Positions 1-11,444 are shown, numbered from the stretch's first letter. The stretch is DNA of 64,000 nucleotides from Penicillus capitatus (GCA_965649825.1 OZ287695.1:930001-994000); one strand, 5' to 3'. Translations and numbers: made by a program. The notes: generated from the sequence alone by a model not told the origin.

Positions 1-1
1 A

Positions 2-982
2 CTGGACTCCTTGAATTCATACTCTCTGTATGAGGCGGCCAAGCGCCGTACAGAAACGCCGTTCTGGATTGAGCCCTACGAAGATGCCAGTGGACTGGGG
101 CTCGTCACCACAGTGGCGATTCCTTTCTACGCCCGCGGAACGAATGATGTGCCAGATGTGTTCCTGGGCGTCGTGGGTCTCGACATTATTCTGAGCGAAC
201 TGGACTTCGAAGGAATGACCCAGGAAGCTATCTTCAATGCGTTTTTTGATCGTTCCAGTCGCTGTGTCCTTGCCGATACGACGCCCTGTGAGATCCAGGT
301 CTACAGAAACTCCCATGATGAAAGATCTGTCTGTGCCGATCCTTATCCCAATGTCCTGGACGCGCCTCCCGTTGCCGAATCCTATGAACCTTATGTTCAA
401 TGCTACGAGCACAATGATCATTACTATAAGAGATCGTCCGAAGAGTTGCCATGGGACGAGGCCTTATCAAAGTGTGAGGACAGTGGAGGCGAATTGGTCA
501 GCGTCAAGGACAAAGAGGAGCTTGCGTTTCTGGCAAATCTGGCCTCGCACGATGGATCATGGATTGGTGCTCGGAGAGATCGGTCAGGAGACTTTGCCTG
601 GCGTGATCGATTTCTGACAAAACTGAAGAGCAGCTCCGATTTCTGGGGATTGCTGGGAGCCAGTCGTGGAAATGATAAGGATGCAGATTGCGTGGCCATC
701 GATACGAGAGGCGTCATCGCCAACCTAAAATCCCGGCCATGCAAAAATCTCGCGACGTACATCTGCAAGTTTGACAGCGATGATGCGTGTCCTGCCGGCG
801 TTGCCAGTCTAGGAGTAAGGGGGTACTTCAAGGTTCCCCCTCTAAACGAATGTGTCGATGAAGTCGAAGCCCTCGATGAGACGACGCCTGTCAAAGACGT
901 CAAGGATCTGTCGACGGATGATGTTATGTGCCCCTTGGGCAGAAACAGAACGAACGAGGAGCTTCAGTGCTGCGATGTATGA
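2..982 (+). CDS. Cache domain plus C-type lectin protein (5' partial)
   Basis: The frame is open to the left window edge, so the 5' end is missing. The first ~60 residues look like the C-terminal half of a double-Cache extracellular sensor domain (a WIEPYEDASG segment, then FLGVVGLDI), as in VWFA/Cache proteins related to calcium-channel alpha2-delta subunits. From about residue 130 a C-type lectin-like domain follows: a YEHNDHYY start, WDEALSKCEDSGGELVSV, the WIGARRD core and a closing CKNLATYICKF. A cysteine-rich tail (CPAGVASL, then CPLG and a final CCDV) ends at a TGA. Such proteins are normally secreted or membrane-anchored and bind small ligands or sugars. No membrane segment is visible in this piece; a short downstream exon around 1050-1150 is possible but unproven. 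Domain calls are by motif; the function is inferred. Confidence 0.7.
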   Translation: MDSLNSYSLYEAAKRRTETPFWIEPYEDASGLGLVTTVAIPFYARGTNDVPDVFLGVVGLDIILSELDFEGMTQEAIFNAFFDRSSRCVLADTTPCEIQVYRNSHDERSVCADPYPNVLDAPPVAESYEPYVQCYEHNDHYYKRSSEELPWDEALSKCEDSGGELVSVKDKEELAFLANLASHDGSWIGARRDRSGDFAWRDRFLTKLKSSSDFWGLLGASRGNDKDADCVAIDTRGVIANLKSRPCKNLATYICKFDSDDACPAGVASLGVRGYFKVPPLNECVDEVEALDETTPVKDVKDLSTDDVMCPLGRNRTNEELQCCDV

Positions 983-1705
983 GATGATGTCTGTTAGAAG
1001 ACCACCAAAAGTGCGTGTCTTTCATACTACCCTGGTCATTTCTGTAAACGAAGATGCTGTCGGAAACGTCGATAGAGATCAGGATCTGTGTGGTTTGTTC
1101 GCCGATGGCATCATCACTCTTTTTTTGTCGTCGCTGGTTGGAAGCGAATTTCAAGTATGGCAACTTTCCCCCATGACATTGCTAAGTTGATATTGGTTCA
1201 TTGCCTCACGTTAGAACTCAATCTACTGATTGTTCGCATAATCTACTTTCTCGAGTGAGATTCTCATCTGTGGTGGGGGTACATATGAGACATCTGTCCG
1301 TCTTCTTTCCTTTCTGACTTTTATATTCTTGTACTTTGCACAGTGCTGGCTAATATCCTATGTTGTAGAAACATACAACTCTTCTTAACAGATCCCATTG
1401 TCAAAGGGAATTCATGCAGATCACATCATGCATCCTCTGCCCAACATCCATTTCGCGTCATGAGAATGCGCCCGATCAGACAGGATAAAACGAATATCTC
1501 GATCGGATCGAAGTTGTGTTGTGTGATCGATTCGCTTTCGGAGTCGAAAAGTCTGATCGATTTCGATTCTTTCGATCGCGTTTCGGCAGATCGATCGACG
1601 CTGAGCAATCATCGTTACCATACGCCTGCAAGGCCGTACAACAATGATGCAGGTGTACGATGACGCAATCGTCATTACTCGTCGCATCGCGCGAGCGTCT
1701 GCGGG
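983..1705. other. Intergenic, no gene supported
   Basis: No frame here has recognisable protein similarity. The only candidates are short overlapping frames on both strands; one + frame near 1050-1150 has a hydrophobic stretch that might be a last exon of the preceding gene. The region 1490-1600 is rich in GATCGA-type words but shows no clear repeat unit. Confidence 0.4.
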
Positions 1706-3013
1706 ATGTCTTGCGTCTTGTACAAACGCGAAGAGGCATGGGGACTGCCGTCCTTGTCCTGCGCATGTATCCAAGCCGAGGTGCACGACAAACGTCTCGA
1801 TCGGCATCGCGCATCTGTCTGCTCTGTCTTGCTCTTCTCCTAGGCACTGCTGCGTTTTTCTGGAGCAGATTTTCGCGTCGTCGTTCAGCAGGAACCCGGT
1901 CGTTCTCCGACAGGTCAAGCCTCTGAGCACACTAGGCGGCTCGTCGACGTGGGGTGTCTCCAGGTTTTCATCCGGCCTTTGAGAAGGACCAGAAATTGGC
2001 ATCGACGGAAGATTGCGTCACCGAATTCGATTGCGTTCGCCAGATCCATGCCTTTCTGAAATCCACGAGTGCTGATGTCGATGCGCATCTCGCGCAGAAG
2101 GCGGCTGCAATGTCCAAAGCCATGACGACCTTCATCGAGCAGGATCTCGAACCGGCCACTCTTTTTACGACGTGGTGTGAGAAGGAAGGATTCAAACACT
2201 ATAAAGTACATGAACCATCTCACTCTCGTTCTCACTCTTTCTACTATCGGTTCAGGATGCATTTGGTGGGAAACTGCTCTTCCCCCTGAACTTTATTGTG
2301 GCAAAGACAGAGCAGCGCAGCATGAGTGGCCGGGTTTCTAAATCGCAGCCCGACGATGTCAGGTCCGCTGTGTTAGCGTCCTTCTCTGATGTGACGTTTG
2401 GCAGATTTATCGCAAAGCGTGTGATCTACTGGATGCCGTTTCGCATCTATTGGACGGGCAGAACTCGTACCTCTTTGGTGATATCCCCTGCAGCACGGAT
2501 GCCTATCTCTACGGTCATCTTCTCTTCTACCGCCTGTCTCCCGTCACATCACCTGTCCTTCAACGCAAGGTCCTTCCTGATGACGGCGTGATGGACGCCA
2601 CTCGATTGGGTGTTTCTCTCTGCAGCTGAATGCACTGGAGAATGTCAAGAGCTACGTACAGAGGATTACGGCAAACTATTTTGCCCAAGGCGTTCCAGCT
2701 CTAGAGTCTGTTGATGTGACAGCTCCTGCAGAAGAAGAGGAAATGTCATCGGCATGGTCCACCTCCCCAGCGGTGGTCTCCACTCCCTCCACTCTCGCCA
2801 ACGTGATGTATGTGAGCGTGTCTGTAGAGTGCGACCCTGTGGAGTGCACAGAAGCTGTGGAATGAGCTGCAGAAGATGGATAAAATGAGCAGGTGGTGGC
2901 TAGGCAGCGCAACAACTCTCTTGCTTCTTTACTCCTGGTTTCGTCCCCCCTTCGTCGTCATCGTAGAAAATGGCGACGCTTTTGCTGACGATGGGGACGA
3001 AGATGCAGACTGA
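1706..3013 (+). CDS. Metaxin-like outer mitochondrial membrane protein (SAM complex)
   Basis: Spliced by eye, this reads as a metaxin (SAM37-related) protein, an outer-membrane partner of the sorting and assembly machinery that inserts beta-barrel proteins. Exon 1 starts at ATG 1706 (MSCVLYKREEAWGLPSL, matching the family's N-terminal GLPS element). Exon 2 (1844-1913) gives LLRFSGADFRV. Exon 3 from 1964 gives the glutathione-S-transferase-like N-domain end; then LLFPLNF and, near 2405, YLFGDIPCSTDAYLYGHL, the C-domain signature (FFFGDxPxSLDA in animals). The C-terminus has LENVKSYVQRITANYF and a tail anchor (LGSATTLLLLYSW) followed by a short acidic end. Inferred introns: 1781-1843, 1914-1963, 2206-2255, 2370-2404 (only 35 nt, containing TGATGTGACGTTT) and two near 2590-2870. 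Length and order match the family well. Confidence 0.88.
2387..2397 (+). promoter_or_regulatory. Intronic TGATGTGACGT element
   Basis: Exact 11-mer inside the 35-nt fourth metaxin intron, 7 nt before its 3' end. It is one of four sense-strand intronic copies in this window, all followed by TT. It may be an extended branch-site context or a DNA-binding site; see findings. Confidence 0.5.
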
Positions 3014-3527
3014 ACATGCCTGTGAAAACACGTCTCCCACAAGAAGGGTCTCTCTTAGGGAACAGCCTCGACGCACTTCAGCACCAGCAGATTCAACTAG
3101 TGCCGTACTCTAACGTTCGCCCCGTCAGAACGAAAACAGGACTTCGTCAACGAGATGTATAACAGACACACGCTTCACAGCAGCGACTGTTTAGGAATGG
3201 AGAGCGAGTTAGGAAGCGATATCCTGGGTACATAGATGTCAGGCACGATGATATGCGATCCACTTTCCACTCCTTGCAAAACGGACAGATCCATCTCTGC
3301 ACGACTCAAACAGATTCCATAGCAAAAATACGAAGAGACAGGATATCTGATGCTAGAAAAGACGTAAGGATGGGTGTTACATGAGAAAAGGAAAAAGAGT
3401 AAGAACATAGAGTGCTGCATTGAATATCGCGTAACCGTCCGAAACTCAAAGAGCACGATCAGCAACAGCAGTCCTCTTGGATGATGTCCTCGGCAGTTAC
3501 ATGAGACGAGATCGTACCAACGTCACA
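3014..3527. other. Convergent intergenic space with a weak minus-strand frame
   Basis: Lies between the 3' ends of the metaxin and TRM8 genes. A 96-residue minus-strand frame (3175-3465) has a hydrophobic N-terminus (MFLLFFLFSC) and could hold a small secreted or membrane protein with an intron near 3350, but nothing else supports it. Confidence 0.25.
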
Positions 3528-3530
3528 TCA
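3520..3530 (-). promoter_or_regulatory. TGATGTGACGT element over the TRM8 stop codon
   Basis: The TGA stop of the TRM8-like gene is the first three bases of an exact TGATGTGACGT copy, on the sense strand and followed by TT as in the intronic copies. This may mean the last TRM8 exon really ends in another intron just here. Confidence 0.45.
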
Positions 3531-4646
3531 CAACTCTGTTGCTTTGCTGTCCGAAATCTGACGCGATGGATCGTCAACGGCCTCGTCTGGCAAGCGACGA
3601 TAGATAGCCTTAAACACCTAATGCAATGACATACTCCATACCAGACGTCCATAGCAAGGCTGTACTTGGCCTCTATTGCGTGCCACTTTGCGTCCCTCCT
3701 CCGAAGTGTCGGGCAGGAGTGCGGCAATGGGATCTGCCTCGATCTCCTCCGCCGTCAGCGCCTGAAAGAGCGGATGCGCCTCGAGCTTCTCTTTCTAAAC
3801 AGAAGCGCTAAATCGAGACCTGCCGATCAAATAGCAATCCCACCATCCACTCCGCCAGGCCCTCCACATCCGTGGTGGTGTACAAACGCCCATTTGGTTT
3901 CAAGAAATGCGCATAGACCGTGAGCAGATGTGTATTGATGATGCGACGTCGATGGTTGGCAGCTTTAAAGTGCGGATCCTATACACAGCCCATCCTCAAT
4001 CAAGGCCGTCCTCTTTCCCCCGTCCATCGGCCTTACCGGAAAGAGAAAGAACATGCGTTCCAATTGGGCTCGGCAAAAGTAGTTTGGCAAATGCTTCATC
4101 GCGTTGGCTCTGACGCACGCCACATTACGATACGCCCCTGGACTCTCCTCTCTCAAAAACTCTGCAAACAGATGCGGATCTCTCGACGGTTAATCGTGCG
4201 GACGAGAGAACCGATCCTCTGCTTGACAAACTCGGCGATGCTGTCACGCAGTTCCATTCCGAGTGTGCAGATCTGTGGAAACACAGATGCCAATCTGCAG
4301 CCATGGCATGCCACACGGTGCCAATGTCGCCGCCGATGGGGTTGCTCACTTCACGGTCAGTCCTCCATAGCCGCATCCGACATCCAAAAATCGCACGGGC
4401 GATCTGTCTGGCGCCTCTGGAAAGAGTGCCGACCAGTCGATGTCATCCGGCGTGGCAGGCACCGGAAAGACGGCATCATTCAAGGGGTTTCCGTGCGCCC
4501 GTGCTCGATAGAGTCGCTTTCTCGGATAGCTCGGCCCATCGGGTACCTATCCAACTGGTCGTCCGCAAAGGTCGGTCCGTTGTCGAGCGGACGTACCTGA
4601 CCTCTTGTGGCACGTTTACCCATTTAGCCGCATTCAATCGTCGCAT
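3528..4646 (-). CDS. TRM8: tRNA (guanine-N7)-methyltransferase, TRM8/METTL1 type
   Basis: Catalytic subunit that makes m7G46 in tRNA, normally together with a WD40 partner (TRM82/WDR4). Starting at minus-strand ATG 4646, the spliced frames give [12 protein letters not shown], the [11 protein letters not shown] segment, the S-adenosylmethionine-binding motif [11 protein letters not shown], then [17 protein letters not shown] and [16 protein letters not shown], the signature MFFLFP joined over an intron to [30 protein letters not shown], and the closing [18 protein letters not shown] and VFKAIYRR. These follow the METTL1 order throughout. At least five introns are needed (for example about 3984-4041 between the FLFP and DPHF exons). 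The 5' exon is short and its join is uncertain. Divergent from the CD36-like gene, with 29 bp between the start codons. Confidence 0.88.
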
Positions 4647-4675
4647 TGTTTTCCACTCGCCCGTTCCTCGTTGCC
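4647..4675. promoter_or_regulatory. 29-bp divergent promoter (TRM8 / CD36-like)
   Basis: Only 29 bp separate the two divergent ATG codons, so both 5' untranslated leaders and core promoters must be very short or overlap the coding sequence. No TATA box or TGATGTGACGT element is visible here. Confidence 0.5.
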
Positions 4676-6514
4676 ATGCGGTCGTCTGTCATGTGGCAGC
4701 TGCGTATTTTTTCGGCATTACTGGGTTTGGTGGGTTGTTTCTTGACGGCTTATCTGTGGCTGCCACATCTGGCAAACGCGGAGATCCGAAAACAAGTCCA
4801 CGACTTCATTGTCATGCGACCTGGAGCGGCGCGAGACGCTTATGGTAGAGCACGGATATCCCATCCTTGCTGTGCAAAGGGCCCGCTGTCTAGAGCGATT
4901 TGTGAATAGTTCGGTCCCGGAGGAATCATCCGACTACACGCGCTTCTATTTTTTTAATATTACAAATTTGGAAGACGTTCGAAAGACAGGAGCAAAACCT
5001 GAACTGGTAAGATTCTTGATCACCGATCGATGAACACGAGCTCAATGCCCGACGTCTGTAGCAAGAACTTGGCCCATACACCTACCGAACCGTCAGTCAG
5101 AAGTATGATTTGAGCTTCTACTGGAATGGCTCCCTGTCCTACAAAGTGAGAGATCTCACTCTTTTACACGGACATAAATGTGTGAGATATCTATTGCAGG
5201 AGAGGACACTGTACTTCCGAGAACCGGAGCTGACAAATGGCAGCTTCGATGATGTGATCGTGACACTGAACCTGGCATTGGTCGGTGTTCTTGAACGTAT
5301 CCAGAACGAATTCAACTCATGGGTTCTTGGAAGCATGCTGAGTCGAGTCGCCACAATGATTGATCGAATTGGAGATGGCACGCACGAAGGGCTGTTCATG
5401 GCGAGAAGCGTAGAGGAGCTGCTGTTGGGATACGACGATCCCATTCTCAAAACAATCTCCAGATTTACAAAGTGCGGAACGCGATTCGGTCTCATGCTCA
5501 ATGGGACGAACGAGGAGAATGGCTATGACCTGGCACACAGCTCTATGATCAATACTGGCATCATGGATATCCATCAGATAGGACAAGTACGCACTCTTTT
5601 GCGCATTTTTGGATGATGTGACGTTTGCTGTGCAGTTCGAGAAGTGGAACGGGCAAAAAGAAATCGCCAGTTGGAATAATCATTCAGAAATCGTCCACGG
5701 CACCAGCGGCTACTTTTTTCAACCATTCTTAAAGGGAAGCGAGAAGCTGTGGGTATGGGTCCCCGAAATGTATCGTGCCATGCCGCTGCGTAAAGAGTCC
5801 GAAGCCGATCTCGATGATGTCCACATGTTTCGATATCGCATCGTGCGTGCGATCGATCGATCCTGCGAAGCGTGCCTGTATGTTCGTTTTCATAGGATCC
5901 TGAATTCTGGCAGAAAGATGAGCGATACTACAGTCGCTACAATGGTCTCATCAATGTCACGAGCAGCAGCGTCGACGGTAATGCAGGTCCACCCATTTAC
6001 TTTTCCCCTCCACATTTCTGCGGCTCGGATCCGATTCTCAAAGAACGCGTTATTGGTATGGACTGCGACTCCAGTGAGAACCAGCGAGACTTCTACATTG
6101 ATGTCGAGCCGTTCACGGGTGCGTCTTTCCCTGTGATCAAAACGATCAGGAAGCGCGCCCCTGTCTCTAGGCATTTCGTTGAGGGCTGCCGTACGATTCA
6201 TGATTAGCACCGAGTATTCATCCAAATTCCCATCCATCGATCCCGATCTAACGAACACGGTGTTGCCCGTGTTCTGGCTAGAAATGTACCGTCAGGCGAC
6301 GAAGAAGCAGACAGAGCCCATTCGCAATGAGCTTTACTGGGCAATGGATTTGCGAGATAACCTCACTTTCGCTTCATTTATTCTGACATTTGTCTTTACG
6401 ATCCTAACCCTCAGTTACTCTCTTAGGCAGGCAGCAAACCATATCCGACGTCATCGACGCAGAATTCCGTTGGAGTACAGAAACGACCACAGACTTCTTG
6501 CTTTCATGGTGTGA
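4676..6514 (+). CDS. CD36/LIMP-2 family scavenger-receptor-like membrane protein
   Basis: Two-transmembrane glycoprotein of the CD36/SCARB/LIMP-2 family, which act at the plasma membrane or lysosome in lipid, cholesterol or enzyme transport. The N-terminus is a membrane segment (MWQLRIFSALLGLVGCFLTAYL). The luminal domain shows RFYFFNITN, GPYTYRTV, the NGTNEENGYD segment, WNGQKEIASWNN, HGTSGYFFQPF, PPIYFSPPHFCGSDP and YIDVEPFTG, in the family's order. The C-terminus has the second membrane segment (LTFASFILTFVFTILTLSYSL) and a basic cytoplasmic tail (HIRRHRRRIPLEY). About six short introns are needed; the one at 5587-5635 (49 nt) carries TGATGTGACGTTT. Several N-glycosylation sequons are present. 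Ligand and compartment cannot be read from sequence. Confidence 0.86.
5614..5624 (+). promoter_or_regulatory. Intronic TGATGTGACGT element
   Basis: Exact 11-mer in the intron 5587-5635 of the CD36-like gene, 11 nt before the 3' splice site, sense orientation, followed by TT. Confidence 0.5.
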
Positions 6515-6704
6515 GTTCTGTAAAAGCGACATTTGTACTTCCATCCTGATGGATGCAGGCATGAGTATCTAGGCACTTGCAGTACCGCGGATCAAACATG
6601 GGTTATGTGTACAGACGGTGTTTAACCCTCAAAAAGACAAGTGCTTCTGCAGATACGCCCTTTCTTGCCTCAACACAACCACAACCACGTGCACTCGCAA
6701 CCAC

Positions 6705-8240
6705 TCACGCGTCCTCCTGCAGTGCATGGATGAGCTGAGCCTCCACATTGACCAGGTCCATGACGGTCTCTCTGAGAGAGAGATCTGTCGATCGAGGTGT
6801 CGTCGAGCCATCCACTCGCGCAGCAGGTTCTTCTGCCAGACGGGCCAATTGGAAGACAGCATCCAGTAGGAACCCCTCGGCAGAGGGCGTAGCCAAGCCC
6901 AGCTGCTGTTCATCGCGTATCAGTGTCTGATAAGACGGCTCGGAATCTTGTGCCTGACTCAACTTGAGGGCCCACAGATAGAGCGTCCTCAGACTAGGAG
7001 GGCACTCGCCTGAGGATCGGATACATTTCATACTCTCGCCCGGATCCATCTGGACGGTCTTATGTAGATCTAGTCTCAGAAACTCCAGCCAGCACTCGGC
7101 ATCGGTCGGGTCTTCGATAAGCTTCGCCACGTGCGGCGTCAGTTGCTCAACGATCGACAGATCCATATCACGAAACCGAACGCGGAGGTAAAGACTCAAA
7201 TCATGTCTCCACGAACCCGTCTCGGCACTCAGCCTCTCCAACAGTCCCTATCATTTCCAACACCGTCTTGCACAGAATACAAGACACAATGCCGGAGACC
7301 TGTTTCAGAGACTGGCCTGATCTCGAGAGTCGTTTCTGCCGAGGCGTCTGAGAACGTCCCCTTGTCGATGATCGACGCGGACCGCTGCTTCTCTTGGCAG
7401 ACCCGGATCTTCTTCTCGCACTGAAAGCTGGATCGATCTCCGTTTGGGATCTCTGTGGCGTCCGTTGTCCGTTCGCGTCTGGCTTCGATTCCTTGTCCCC
7501 ATCTAGGTCCATCATATCTGTCATGTCTCTGTTGGGCAGATCGTCTTTCGATCGCCGGACGCTCTTGACAGAGACTCTCTGGCGTTCTGCGTTCTCGCCG
7601 GTATCTCTTTCCACGACTCCCTGGACGGGAGACGATGCTTCTGCCTCCTCCATCGATGTCCGATCCAAATGTGTTGTTAACGGCGTAGGTCGGCTCTTGG
7701 TCGATATCGTCAAGAAAGAGTGACCTGTAGCACGCGTCGATCGATGTGTCTCATCCATCTCGGCAACGGGAGAGAGTGGCGCTCCGTGCACCAACAACGA
7801 ATCGAACACGGCTTCGGCTTCTTTACCCTCGTGCCCTGCTGACAGCAAAGTGGCCCTTTCATCCTCGGCGCCGCCCTCCATTTCTGGAACTGCATAGCGC
7901 AAGTCGTTGCCCACCATCTCCCAAGATGAAAGATCTCACTTTCCATCGAGAGTGTGTCGCGTTTTCCCACTTCCCCGTCGAAACGCACCGGACGGCACTC
8001 TACACCACCTTCCGTTCGTAGAGAGGCTGCCGATCGTGTATGGCGTCGATGGTTTTTACCGGAGTCGTCAGGATGCTCAGCCGTCAGCGTCAAAGAAGGC
8101 GTCGGTGTTTTCTTGCAAAGCGCAAGGTGATCTTCGAGTTCATATGTTACCGATTCGGGTGCTTCGGTCGAAGGCGTCTGGCGGCATTTCGCTGAGGAGG
8201 AAGAGGAGGACGCCTCGTTCTCTGCCTCCGCCGTCGACAT
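6705..8240 (-). CDS. Unrecognised serine/arginine-rich protein with helical C-terminal domain
   Basis: Read from minus-strand ATG 8240 through at least three frames joined by short introns (around 7900 and 7220). The N-terminal part is acidic and serine-rich (MSTAEAENEASSSSSSAK). The middle, about 7350-7560, is strongly basic and rich in S, R and P (for example GSAKRSSGPRRSSTRGR), like a phosphorylated nuclear linker. The last ~170 residues (LTPHVAKLIEDPTDAECWLEFLRLD, then SLRTLYLWALKL and FLLDAVFQLARLAEE) look alpha-helical and have the best gene-like quality. No family recognised. It converges with the CD36-like gene (190 bp) and is divergent from legumain 1 (185 bp between starts). The exon joins are tentative. 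Confidence 0.5.
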
Positions 8241-8425
8241 GATGCGGCGGAAACAGCAATGTCCAGCCGATTGACCGTATTCCGACCGTAGACAGCGCAT
8301 CGCTCTGTGGCCAGAATCGAATTGCGAAAACCGATTTCCATTCAATTGCCATAAACAGTAGCGCCGACCGTTCGTGCCATAGCAAGCATTGCCGTCGTCG
8401 TCGGAACAGTGAGCTCACGGACGTC

Positions 8426-10212
8426 ATGCGCAGGCGCTACTCTCCAGCTGCCCTTCGGGACCGCCACCCTCTCACGTTAGCATTGTGCCTTTCATTGTGC
8501 GTTTCAGCAGGTATCCCGTCGTGCGTTTCGTACCGTTATCTGACCGGGTTGGCGGTTTTCGTAGTTGTCCTCTTTGTCTTCTACCTCGCCGAGCCACAAT
8601 CGGTTCGCGATGCATTGCGTCGTATGGTTGGAAAAGATACATCGGACAAGTCAGAAGGCATCACAATTCCGACACGCGAAAGACCTATCAAGGCGACCAC
8701 AGTGTCCGAAGTGGGCGAAAGAATCGGCGAAGTGACACCACAGTCCGGATGGTTCTCCGAGGACAACCAACCATTTCATTCGGCCATTCTTATTGCTGGT
8801 TCATCCGGCTATGCAAACTACAGACATCAAGCAGACGCGTGTCATGCATTTCAATTACTAAAGCATCTGGGCATACCATTGGACCAGATTATTACGTTTA
8901 TATTTGACGACATCGCACACCATCGAGACAACCCATACCCTGGTCAGATCTTTAACCGTCCAGGTAAGGGCGGCGCGATCGTCATCGATACAGATCGCAA
9001 GACGGCGACGTGTTGTTAGGTGGGCAGAATGTCTATCCTGGATGTGCGAAGGACTATAGAGGATGGGATGTGAACAAGGCGACGGTGTTTGCTGTGCTAA
9101 GGGGCGATGCCAGAGCTGTGAGAGGTGTCGGAAGTGGTCGAGTGATTAAAAAAGACCCGCGGCAACGGATCTTCTTTTTCTATTCAGATCACGGTTCAGC
9201 GGGAACCATTTCCATGCCAGTGGGACCGCCGATCTTTGCAGACGAGCTGCAGCATGTTCTCAAGATAATGGCCGATAAGAATACCTTTCGTGAGATGGTG
9301 ATCTATCTGGAGGCCTGTAACGCTGGATCCATGTTTCGAGGATTTCATATGGACAAAGTCTACGCTGCGACGGCGGCTGATGCTTATGAGAGCTCGTTTG
9401 CAACGTACTGTCCCGATTATGGCCACAAGACACGACACATAGAGCCAAACGCCACTTACGTTGGCGCATGTCTGGGCGATCTTTTCAGTGTCTCCTGGAT
9501 GGAAGATACAGAAGACCACGACGTCTCAATGGAGAAAGTCGAGTCTCAAGTCGGTCGCGTGACCGAAAGAACGAGCAACGCCCGCACGTATTACTATGGC
9601 AGTCACGTCAAGACCTACGGCGACAAGAGAGAGAACATCCGACAGCAGGTTCTGGGCAACTACCTGTCCTATTTCGCTGCGCCTTCTGGATGGACACGGT
9701 CTGACTCAGAAAGGCTGTTCTCCAAGATGAAGAGACCAACCACAAATCATCGAGATCATTCGAAGAGGGAGATCCACTATGATCAGCGAAGCGCTGATTT
9801 ACTATTTTATTATCAGAAGGCTCTGCAGATGGCCAACGATGGTGATGCTGTCCAACAATTGGAGGCAGAAGTGACGAGACGATATCAAGTGGACACACTC
9901 GTCCGCCGTGTCATCCAAGATCAGTTTGATCAGAACCGTCTACCAATGGACGCCTCTGTTGAAGCCTATGCCACCCAAGAAGTCTTTTTTCGGGAGAATC
10001 GTCCCGTCGTCGACGATTGGGATTGTCTAAGGGGTATGTTGCAGGTTTTTGAAGAGAATTGCGTCAAACTCGACGACTACTCGCGTCAATACACATGTAC
10101 CTTTGCCAATTTCTGCAATGCTGGTCTCAGTCCTGTGGATATCGTGCCGGGTCTATTGGCGCATTGTCCGTTTATCCATACCTCGACGAACACTGTCCCT
10201 GTTATGCGTTAA
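8426..10212 (+). CDS. Legumain-type asparaginyl endopeptidase 1 (C13), membrane-anchored form
   Basis: Cysteine protease of family C13 (clan CD), which cuts after Asn/Asp in lysosomes or vacuoles. ATG 8426 opens exon 1, with a hydrophobic segment at ~residues 45-65 ([17 protein letters not shown]) that looks like a signal anchor rather than a cleaved signal. Then come the C13 start ([19 protein letters not shown]) and FIFDDIAHH. The intron 8964-9019 (56 nt) joins to [15 protein letters not shown]. The catalytic His lies in [10 protein letters not shown] and the catalytic Cys in [11 protein letters not shown]. Legumains usually have E-S after the Cys; here it is N-A, which may alter the S1 pocket. 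A helical prodomain-like region with [16 protein letters not shown] follows. Paralogue of the gene at 13080-14816, with a relic copy between them. Confidence 0.9.
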
Positions 10213-10739
10213 TAATCGATGCATCATCAACATGATTCAAATGAAACGCCTGTGCCATCTATGTTGGGTAGGGGACGTGCCTGCAGGCAGACACTTATGC
10301 GCATGCGAACAAGCAGTTCTGTGCCCTTGTACAGTTAGATGCATCTGTCCTGTTAAATCAGACCCCTTAATAAGACGTGTCAGTAAAGGAAGTGACCATA
10401 CTGTGGCAACCAAAGGCCGTGGCCGTTAGGAGGTTGGTGTTGTCTCGTTTTTATTGCTTCCACTGATCAGGATGGCCACTTTGAGGCTTAGTTCATCGCT
10501 GCTTTGAAGATGTGACGGTAGAGATCTGTTCGACGATGCGTTTTGGTAGGTGTGTGCTGCATCTTAATGAGCCCTCTTGTGTGTCCGTTTACACATCATG
10601 TGTGTATCGCTGTTGGATGGTAGCCGAGCACTGTGCAGTGTTCGTAGAAACTAGAACGACTCCCAGGTCACTTCTCTCTGGGAACTCGGTGCGTTAGATG
10701 CGCCACTGAGCATTCATGTGTTTGACACGGCGAATAGAA
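10213..10739. other. Intergenic, no gene seen
   Basis: Downstream flank of legumain 1. No frame with family resemblance on either strand and no RNA gene recognised. Confidence 0.4.
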
Positions 10740-11310
10740 ATTTTGATTCGGCCTTTCGCTTTGTTGACACAAAAGACGGTCAAACTGCCGTTATCAGGCA
10801 GATGTCTGTCATGCCGATCGCATTCTGCGCAAAGGTGGTTTTGAAGATGATAACGTCATCACTTTTGTCGGTGGTGACGTCACAGCAGCCTTAGTCCCTA
10901 TGAAGAGCAGATCGTCAACGCGTCGGGTCCAGTGCCCTCTCGATCGCTGCGATGTTGACCTGACGTGACGGGTGGCGTTGACATGTGTCCTGGATGCGCA
11001 AAGAACGACACAGGCGCCGCTTCTTGTGCACAGGATTAACATCGTGACGGTTCTGAAAAGCTACGCTGATGCAACAAGCGGCGTCGTAAGTAGCTGTGTT
11101 CGCGATCTGCGTCCTGATCGATGCGTCTTCGTGTTCGATTTGCGAACGTGGCTCCGTCGACTGGCTCCAATTGCCGACAGGACTGCTCTTGTATACCCGT
11201 GATCTGAAGAGCATATTCGATCGAACGAGCCACACAATGTTCTCGAAGACTGGTGTTCGATCTCGAAGCCTGTAATGCTAGCGGTGTCGTTCAAAGATTC
11301 GGCCATGAGA
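10740..11310 (+). pseudogene. Decayed third legumain copy
   Basis: Nucleotide resemblance to legumain 2 is visible in pieces separated by indels and stops. A block near 10845-10870 matches the exon end coding for DDNIITFV. Near 10950-10965 there is a decayed version of the second-intron tail (GTTGACCTGACGTGAC against GTTGACCTGATGTGAC) directly followed by sequence like [12 protein letters not shown]. At about 11250-11290 a frame reads FDLEACNAS, the active-site cysteine region, which resembles legumain 1 more than 2. No continuous reading frame remains and the 3' half is gone, the homology stopping near a 26-bp tandem repeat. This marks an old tandem expansion of the protease. Confidence 0.7.
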
Positions 11311-11314
11311 ATAC

Positions 11315-11444
11315 ATGGAAGATAGTAACAGTGGCGGCGGATGGAAGATAGTAACAGTGGCGGCGGATGGAAGATAGTAACAGTGGCGGCGGATGGAAGA
11401 TAGTAACAGTGGCGGCGGATGGAAGATAGTGACAGTGGCGGCGG
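11315..11444. repeat. 26-bp tandem repeat, five units
   Basis: Five head-to-tail units of 26 bp (start ATGGAAGATAGTAACAG, end TGGCGGCGG); the last differs by one base. The unit is not a multiple of 3, so it is not a protein repeat. It lies at the decayed 3' end of the legumain relic. Confidence 0.95.

Noticed and set aside
1421-2002. 193-aa minus-strand frame
   Set aside because: It overlaps the first exons of metaxin on the other strand and has no domain; the metaxin reading is far better supported.
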